9,054 nucleotides of DNA, taken from positions 1-9,054 of the forward strand of contig JAAWLY010000083.1 in the NCBI GenBank assembly GCA_022798155.1, in the 5' to 3' direction. Source of the stretch: Lawsonibacter sp. GTDB taxonomy: Bacteria > Bacillota > Clostridia > Oscillospirales > Oscillospiraceae. Positions 5,258 to 9,054 of this stretch are shown in pieces. Every line of letters starts with the position of its first letter. Within the stretch, counting starts at the first letter, position 1. The notes below the pieces were generated by a model. The model had not been told where the DNA came from, did not search any database, and was given only the letters and a program-made list of their open reading frames with translations. Both the position numbers and the translations under genes were made by a program.

Positions 5258-5473
5258 ATGATCCAACTGACGAAACGAAACGGAGAGCGCTTTTTGCTCA
5301 ACCACCAGCAGATCCAGTGCATAGAGATGATCCCCGAGTCAAAAGTAGTCATGATGAACCGGGACTATTTCATAGTCAAGGAATCCCCGGAGCAGATCAT
5401 ACGCCGCATCACCGAGTACAACGCGAAGGTTCAGGACGTACACCGGGCGCTGACCATCGAGGACCGGCGCTGA
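5258..5473 (+). CDS. flbD: FlbD/SwrD family flagellar protein
   Basis: A small protein of 71 residues matching the FlbD family, whose members start MI-x-LT-x-x-NG and sit right after flgE. The N-terminus here is M-I-Q-L-T-K-R-N-G-E-R-F-L-L-N, followed by I-Q-C-I-E-M-I-P-E-S, then Y-F-I-V-K-E-S-P-E-Q-I-I, all family positions. The Bacillus subtilis homologue SwrD raises motor power, probably through the stator, which fits motA and motB lying next. The start at 5258 is preferred over the in-frame ATG at 5240 because it gives the family N-terminus and has AAAGGAAGG at 5243-5251 with a 6-base gap. The C-terminus is slightly longer than usual and highly charged. Confidence 0.9.
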   Translation: MIQLTKRNGERFLLNHQQIQCIEMIPESKVVMMNRDYFIVKESPEQIIRRITEYNAKVQDVHRALTIEDRR

Positions 5474-5485
5474 CGCTGATTCAGG

Positions 5486-5562
5486 GGCGTGTTTGACAGG
5501 CGTTAACGAAACGCCATGGGCTTTTTGTGTCCCAATGGGGCCTGACGCCTCTCAAATGCGTC
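5486..5562 (+). promoter_or_regulatory. flbD-motA leader with alternative stems; weak terminator/attenuator candidate
   Basis: The 138-base gap contains two copies of GGCGT (5486-5490, 5499-5503) and two of ACGCC (5511-5515, 5545-5549), so several pairings compete. The best local stem is GGCGTT (5499-5504) with AACGCC (5510-5515), loop AACGA, followed six bases later by TTTTT (5522-5526): a weak intrinsic terminator shape. GACGC (5544-5548) can also pair with GCGTC (5558-5562). Partial termination that sets the ratio of hook genes to motor genes is possible, but this is inference. Confidence 0.3.
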
Positions 5563-5611
5563 CTAAGACAGAAAAAACACCCCCTGCGGGGAGAGGAGCG
5601 GACCAAAAGAG

Positions 5612-6442
5612 ATGAATATTACTTATATCATTGGTACCATAGGCGCGTTCCTGGTCATGGTCTTCGGTATGGTCTTCGACAAGAACGGGGCCGGGATCTC
5701 TGAGATGATCAACTTTGGCAAGATCGGTAATTTCTGGGACCCGTCCAGTATCCTGATCGTGGTGGGCTGTACGGTATTCGTTCTGATATCCAGTTTCCCG
5801 CCCAGCGCTCTGAAGGACATCCCCAAGCACTTCAAGATCATGATGAACACCAAGAAGAACGAACCCATGTCGGTGATTGACCAACTGGTGGAGCTGGCCC
5901 AGGTGGCCCGGAAAAACGGCCTGCTGGCCCTGGAGGAAAAGGGCAACCAGCAGGAGGATCCCTTCTTCAAGCAGTGCATCATGCTCATTGTGGACAACAA
6001 CGACGCCGACCAGGCCAAAGAGATCATGATGAACGACATCGAGCAGTCCTGCGCCCGCCATGAGGACGCGGCGGGGATGTACGACAAGGCCTCCGCCGTG
6101 GCCCCGGCCTTCGGCATGGTGGGCACGCTGGTGGGTCTGATCAACATGCTGGCCGCCATGGACGTAACCAGCGGCGGCGGCGATTTGGGCCCCTCCATGG
6201 CCACCGCCCTGATTACCACTCTGTACGGCTGCGTGCTGGCCCATATGATTTTCGGCCCCATCGCCAACCAGCTGCGCAAGCGGGACGAGGAGGAGACCCT
6301 GTGCAAGCTGATTATTGTAGAGGGCATCATGTCCATCCAGTCGGGCGCCAACCCCAAGTTCCTGCGTGAAAAGCTGCTCACCTTCATGAGCCAGAAGCAG
6401 CGGGACGGCGAGGGCGGCAAGGCAGCCAAGGGCGGCGAATAA
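5612..6442 (+). CDS. motA: Flagellar motor stator protein MotA
   Basis: MotA forms the pentameric ring of the ion-driven stator around MotB and pushes on the rotor through its cytoplasmic loop. This copy has 276 residues, typical of the family. Four membrane segments are visible at about 4-22, 46-62, 161-183 and 196-217. The large cytoplasmic loop carries A-R-K-N-G-L-L-A-L-E-E (99-109), holding Arg100 and Glu108/109, which correspond to the torque-generating Arg90/Glu98 of E. coli. The channel prolines are in A-P-A-F-G-M-V-G-T-L-V-G-L (164-176; Pro165) and F-G-P-I-A-N (214-219; Pro216). The C-terminal tail is short, charged and Gly/Lys-rich. A GAGGAG-like site (AGAGGAG, 5592-5598) lies 13 bases upstream. 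motB follows after 36 bases. Confidence 0.95.
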   Translation: MNITYIIGTIGAFLVMVFGMVFDKNGAGISEMINFGKIGNFWDPSSILIVVGCTVFVLISSFPPSALKDIPKHFKIMMNTKKNEPMSVIDQLVELAQVARKNGLLALEEKGNQQEDPFFKQCIMLIVDNNDADQAKEIMMNDIEQSCARHEDAAGMYDKASAVAPAFGMVGTLVGLINMLAAMDVTSGGGDLGPSMATALITTLYGCVLAHMIFGPIANQLRKRDEEETLCKLIIVEGIMSIQSGANPKFLREKLLTFMSQKQRDGEGGKAAKGGE

Positions 6443-6478
6443 GTTCGCCCTTTCTGTGAAGAACTGAGGTGAAACACC

Positions 6479-7285
6479 ATGGCAAGCATTAAAAAGAAAA
6501 GCTCCGGCGGCGGCGGCGGCGCCAACTGGATGGACACCTATGGCGACATGGTGACCCTGCTGCTGTGCTTCTTCGTGCTGCTGTACTCCATGTCCACCAT
6601 CGACACCAAGAAATGGGAGTGGATCGTCCAGCAGTTCAATCCAAACTCTATTGATTTGGAGGAGCCAGGGCCTGTGGATAATGGCAGCGCTTCTAAGGGC
6701 GGAGACGAGCTGCCCGCCACCCAGGTGGACCAGGCCCTGACCGACCTGTACGACTTTTTGAAATCCTACGCCGAGAGCAACCCAGATGCCTCCATCTCGG
6801 TCAGCAAGGGGGACGGCTACGTCTTTATCTCCTTTGACGACACGGTGTTCTTCGACGGCGACAGCTTTGAGATACGCCCCGAGGGGGCGGCCATCCTGGA
6901 CGGCATCATTCCGGCGCTGACCCAGGCGGCCCCCTACATCGATGAGCTGGAGGTGCTGGGCCATACCGCCCAGCGGGTGGCCTACGAGCCCAACCCCATC
7001 TACACCGACCGCCGTCTGGCCAGCCAGCGGGCCTCCGAGGTAACCGCCTACATCCAGGAGCGAATCCCGACAGACATGTTGCTCCCGGGCCGGCTGGTGG
7101 CCAAGGGCTACGGGCAGTGGCGTCCGGTGTCGGGCAACGGCACCGCCGAGGAGCGGGCAAAGAACCGCCGGGTGGAGATGATTGTCACCGGCCAGGAAGA
7201 GATGAACGGAGTGCTCCAGGGCAGCTACGAGCAGTACTTTACCATGTATGAGACTACCACCGGTACCACCGGCGGTTCAGAATAA
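6479..7285 (+). CDS. motB: Flagellar motor stator protein MotB (altered peptidoglycan-binding loop)
   Basis: MotB pairs with MotA, conducts the ion and anchors the stator to peptidoglycan. The protein has 268 residues: a short basic and Gly-rich cytoplasmic start; one membrane helix at about 19-39 with W-M-D-T-Y-G-D-M-V-T-L-L-L-C-F-F-V-L-L, in which Asp23 is the ion-carrying aspartate; a plug/linker; and an OmpA-like domain at about 115-237. Conserved OmpA-family parts are F-F-D-G-D-S-F-E-I-R-P-E-G (124-136), L-A-S-Q-R-A-S-E-V (180-188, Arg184) and N-R-R-V-E-M (229-234). The loop usually reading GHTD is G-H-T-A at 161-164, so the acidic peptidoglycan-contact residue is absent. Whether the driving ion is H+ or Na+ cannot be told. 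The ribosome site is TGAGGTGA at 6465-6472. Confidence 0.93.
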   Translation: MASIKKKSSGGGGGANWMDTYGDMVTLLLCFFVLLYSMSTIDTKKWEWIVQQFNPNSIDLEEPGPVDNGSASKGGDELPATQVDQALTDLYDFLKSYAESNPDASISVSKGDGYVFISFDDTVFFDGDSFEIRPEGAAILDGIIPALTQAAPYIDELEVLGHTAQRVAYEPNPIYTDRRLASQRASEVTAYIQERIPTDMLLPGRLVAKGYGQWRPVSGNGTAEERAKNRRVEMIVTGQEEMNGVLQGSYEQYFTMYETTTGTTGGSE

Positions 7286-7332
7286 CTCCCCCAGGCGGGG
7301 AAGACCTGGTAATCAAATGAGGGAAGCGAAAT

Positions 7333-8322
7333 ATGGCTGAAGTCTTATCACAAAGTCAGATAGATGCCCTTCTGAACGCGGCTAGGAACGGCGAGCTGGA
7401 CGTAGACAAGCCGGAGGAGAAATCGCCGGAGCAGAAATACCGAAAATACGACTTCTACAGCCCGAGAAAGTTTACCAAAGACCGGCTGAAGATGCTCAAC
7501 AGTATTTTTGAAAGCTACGCCCGTGTCATCAACTCCCGGATCAACGCCCTGCTCCACGCCACCTGTGAGATTGAGGTGGACAGCGTGGAGGAGCAGCGCT
7601 ACTACGAGTTCTCCAACGCGCTGACGGAGAGCGACGTGCTGGCCCTGGCCAAGATCGACCTGGAGCATCTGCAGGGGGACGACCCCATTCTGGTCCATTT
7701 AGACACGCCGGTGGTGCTGTCCATGCTGGACAGGCTGATGGGGGGCGAGGGCGACCCGGACTCCGCCTTGCCCAGCGACTATAACATGACCGACCTGGAA
7801 CTGAATATGTATGACGACCTGATTAAGGACCTTGTCTCTATATTGGGCGCCAGCTGGGAGAACTATATCAGCCTGCGTTTTGAGTATACCCGCACTGAAG
7901 TGAATCCGACCCTGGTCCAGCTCATCGGCTACGACGAGACGGTGGTGATTATAGGCCTGAACATCAAGTTTCCCAACTGCACGGGCCGGATGAGCCTGTG
8001 CCTGCCCGGCGAGATGCTGACCAACATCTTCAGTGAAATCAGCAAAACCACCAGCCGCCGCAGCACAGGGGAGGACAAGTCGGAGGAGATCTTCGACACC
8101 CTGCGGGAATCGGAGCTGGAGATTGTGGCCGAACTGGCCCGCACGCGTATTTTGCTCAGCGATCTTTACCACCTGAACGTAGGCGACGTGGTGGACATCA
8201 AGCGCCCCAAGGATTCCCCCATCTTCCTGAACATTGGCGGACGGCGGTGGTTCGACGGGCGCATGGGTACCAGCAATAAGCAGGTAGCCGTGAAGATAGG
8301 CGAAACCTACATCAAAACGTAG
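7333..8322 (+). CDS. fliM: Flagellar motor switch protein FliM
   Basis: FliM is the middle component of the C-ring; it binds CheY-P and sets the rotation sense. This copy has 329 residues, the normal length. The N-terminal CheY-P-binding peptide L-S-Q-S-Q-I-D-A-L-L (5-14) is intact and followed by an acidic linker. The CheC-like middle domain carries the G-G-E-G motif at 137-140, needed for contact with FliG. The C-terminal SpoA/FliN-like domain covers about 255-326 (ELEIVAELARTRILLSDLYHLNVGDVVDIKR, then IGGRRWFDGRMGTSNKQVAVKI). The ATG at 7333 has GAGGG at 7319-7323. It follows motB by 47 bases, with no room for a fliL gene, which is present between these functions in many Clostridia. Confidence 0.95.
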   Translation: MAEVLSQSQIDALLNAARNGELDVDKPEEKSPEQKYRKYDFYSPRKFTKDRLKMLNSIFESYARVINSRINALLHATCEIEVDSVEEQRYYEFSNALTESDVLALAKIDLEHLQGDDPILVHLDTPVVLSMLDRLMGGEGDPDSALPSDYNMTDLELNMYDDLIKDLVSILGASWENYISLRFEYTRTEVNPTLVQLIGYDETVVIIGLNIKFPNCTGRMSLCLPGEMLTNIFSEISKTTSRRSTGEDKSEEIFDTLRESELEIVAELARTRILLSDLYHLNVGDVVDIKRPKDSPIFLNIGGRRWFDGRMGTSNKQVAVKIGETYIKT

Positions 8323-8342
8323 CCTAAAAGGAGCGAATCTGG

Positions 8343-9054
8343 ATGGAAGAGAATATTTTTAGCCCGATGGTAATAGACGCCATCGGAGAGATCATGAACA
8401 TCAGCCTTGGCTCCTCGGCCACTGCGGCCTCCAACATGTTGGACCATCGGGTGGACATCACGACCCCCCGAGTGAGTGTAATCAACGCGGAGGACTTTAC
8501 GCTGGGCAAGATCGAACCGGCGGTAGGTGTTGAGATCAAGTATGTGTGCGGCCTGGAGGGCAGCAACATCATGCTGCTCAAGCGCAGCGACGTAAAGGCC
8601 ATTGTAGACATCCTCCTGGGTACCGAAACGCCGGATGAGGAGTTTGAGCTCAACGACCTGTCCATCAGCGCGGTGTGCGAGCTGATGAACCAGATGATGG
8701 GCTCGTCGTCCACCGCCCTGTCCGACCTGCTGGGCCGGATGGTGAACATCTCCACTCCCGAGTCCTTCGAGCTGAACGACCTGGACAAGGTGAAAGAGGA
8801 GCACTTCCCGGTCACCAAGGGCCCGGTGGTGGTGGTCCGGTTCAACCTGACCATTGAGGGCATTCTGGACAGTGAGTTTATGAATGTCATGTCGGTGGAG
8901 CTGGCCAAAGAGCTGGTCTCGGGCTTCGGCCTGGACATAGACGCAATGGAGGGGGCGGAGGCTTCCACTCCCGAGCCTGCCCCCGCGCCGGCCCCTGCCG
9001 GCGGCGGCGCCTCCCTGAGCCAGGAGGAGATCGAGCGGCTGATGGCCGGCGGCG
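8343..9054 (+). CDS. fliY: Flagellar motor switch phosphatase FliY (5' part, runs off the window)
   Basis: The first 237 codons of FliY, the Gram-positive switch protein combining a CheC-like CheY-P phosphatase with a C-terminal FliN domain. Both CheC catalytic motifs, (D/S)xxxExxN-22 residues-P, are intact: Asp12-Glu16-Asn19-Pro42 and Ser109-Glu113-Asn116-Pro139, so phosphatase activity is expected. An Ala/Pro linker at about 205-222 is followed by S-L-S-Q-E-E-I-E-R-L-M (224-234), which resembles the CheY-binding peptide of FliM and usually stands at the N-terminus of FliY. The expected FliN/SpoA domain lies beyond the window. The start ATG at 8343 has AAAAGGAG at 8326-8333, 20 bases after fliM. 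Without the C-terminus a stand-alone CheC/CheX-like protein cannot be fully excluded, but the context and linker favour FliY. Confidence 0.9.
   Translation, partial: MEENIFSPMVIDAIGEIMNISLGSSATAASNMLDHRVDITTPRVSVINAEDFTLGKIEPAVGVEIKYVCGLEGSNIMLLKRSDVKAIVDILLGTETPDEEFELNDLSISAVCELMNQMMGSSSTALSDLLGRMVNISTPESFELNDLDKVKEEHFPVTKGPVVVVRFNLTIEGILDSEFMNVMSVELAKELVSGFGLDIDAMEGAEASTPEPAPAPAPAGGGASLSQEEIERLMAGG

Noticed and set aside
5493..5526. TTGACA at 5493-5498 as a -35 box for a motA promoter
   Set aside because: At 16-18 bases downstream the sequence is GC-rich with nothing like TATAAT, and the site overlaps a hairpin.
5552..6964. 470-codon open frame on the - strand opposite motA/motB
   Set aside because: A His/Gly/Leu-rich shadow of the GC-rich coding strand, crossing the motA-motB junction. 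MotA and MotB are certain on the other strand.
7285..7310. Small dyad CCAGG (7291-7295)/CCTGG (7305-7309) as a terminator after motB
   Set aside because: Only five pairs with a 9-base loop and no T-run; the fliM ribosome site follows at once.

Overview
The window is a stretch of a flagellar/motor gene cluster, all on the + strand, from a GC-rich low-motility-complexity Firmicute of class Clostridia. The best guess is an Oscillospiraceae-type gut bacterium (Flavonifractor/Oscillibacter/Intestinimonas-like). Four things point there: the Gram-positive fla-operon order (fliJ, fliK, flgD, TIGR02530-type gene, flgE, flbD), a CheC-like FliY as the last switch gene, strong AGGAGG-type ribosome sites, and two intergenic palindromic repeats of a kind I recall as common in that family. 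The genus is inference, not seen.

Layout. Positions 1-90 are AT-rich (about 29% GC by hand count) with no gene. They abut a 16-codon GC-rich tail (91-141) that resembles the C-terminus of the export ATPase FliI. A 68-bp two-hairpin element (150-217) follows. Then come fliJ (251-703), an unrecognised 172-residue protein (767-1285), fliK (1293-2486), flgD (2507-3202), a TIGR02530-type flagellar operon protein (3276-3665), flgE (3754-5067), a palindromic repeat block plus a very stable hairpin (5074-5225), flbD (5258-5473), motA (5612-6442), motB (6479-7285), fliM (7333-8322) and the first 237 codons of fliY (8343 to the window end).

How the genes fit together. FliJ serves the flagellar type III export gate. 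FliK measures hook length, FlgD caps and scaffolds hook assembly, and FlgE is the hook subunit. FlbD (SwrD-like) and MotA/MotB supply torque. FliM and FliY form the switch ring that receives CheY-P, and FliY probably also dephosphorylates it. Every gene has its own ribosome site, gaps are mostly short, and there is no opposite-strand gene, so this reads as one transcription unit. The wider gaps (3203-3275, 3666-3753, 5068-5257, 5474-5611) all hold inverted repeats that could tune expression between segments.

Most worth a second look: the abrupt loss of fliI at the left edge; the unrecognised protein in the slot where other Firmicutes have YlxF/MotE; the two repeat elements inside the operon; a MotB whose peptidoglycan-binding loop reads GHTA instead of GHTD; and a CheY-binding-like motif sitting in the FliY linker rather than at its N-terminus. 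No tRNA, rRNA, CRISPR array or complete transposon is present.
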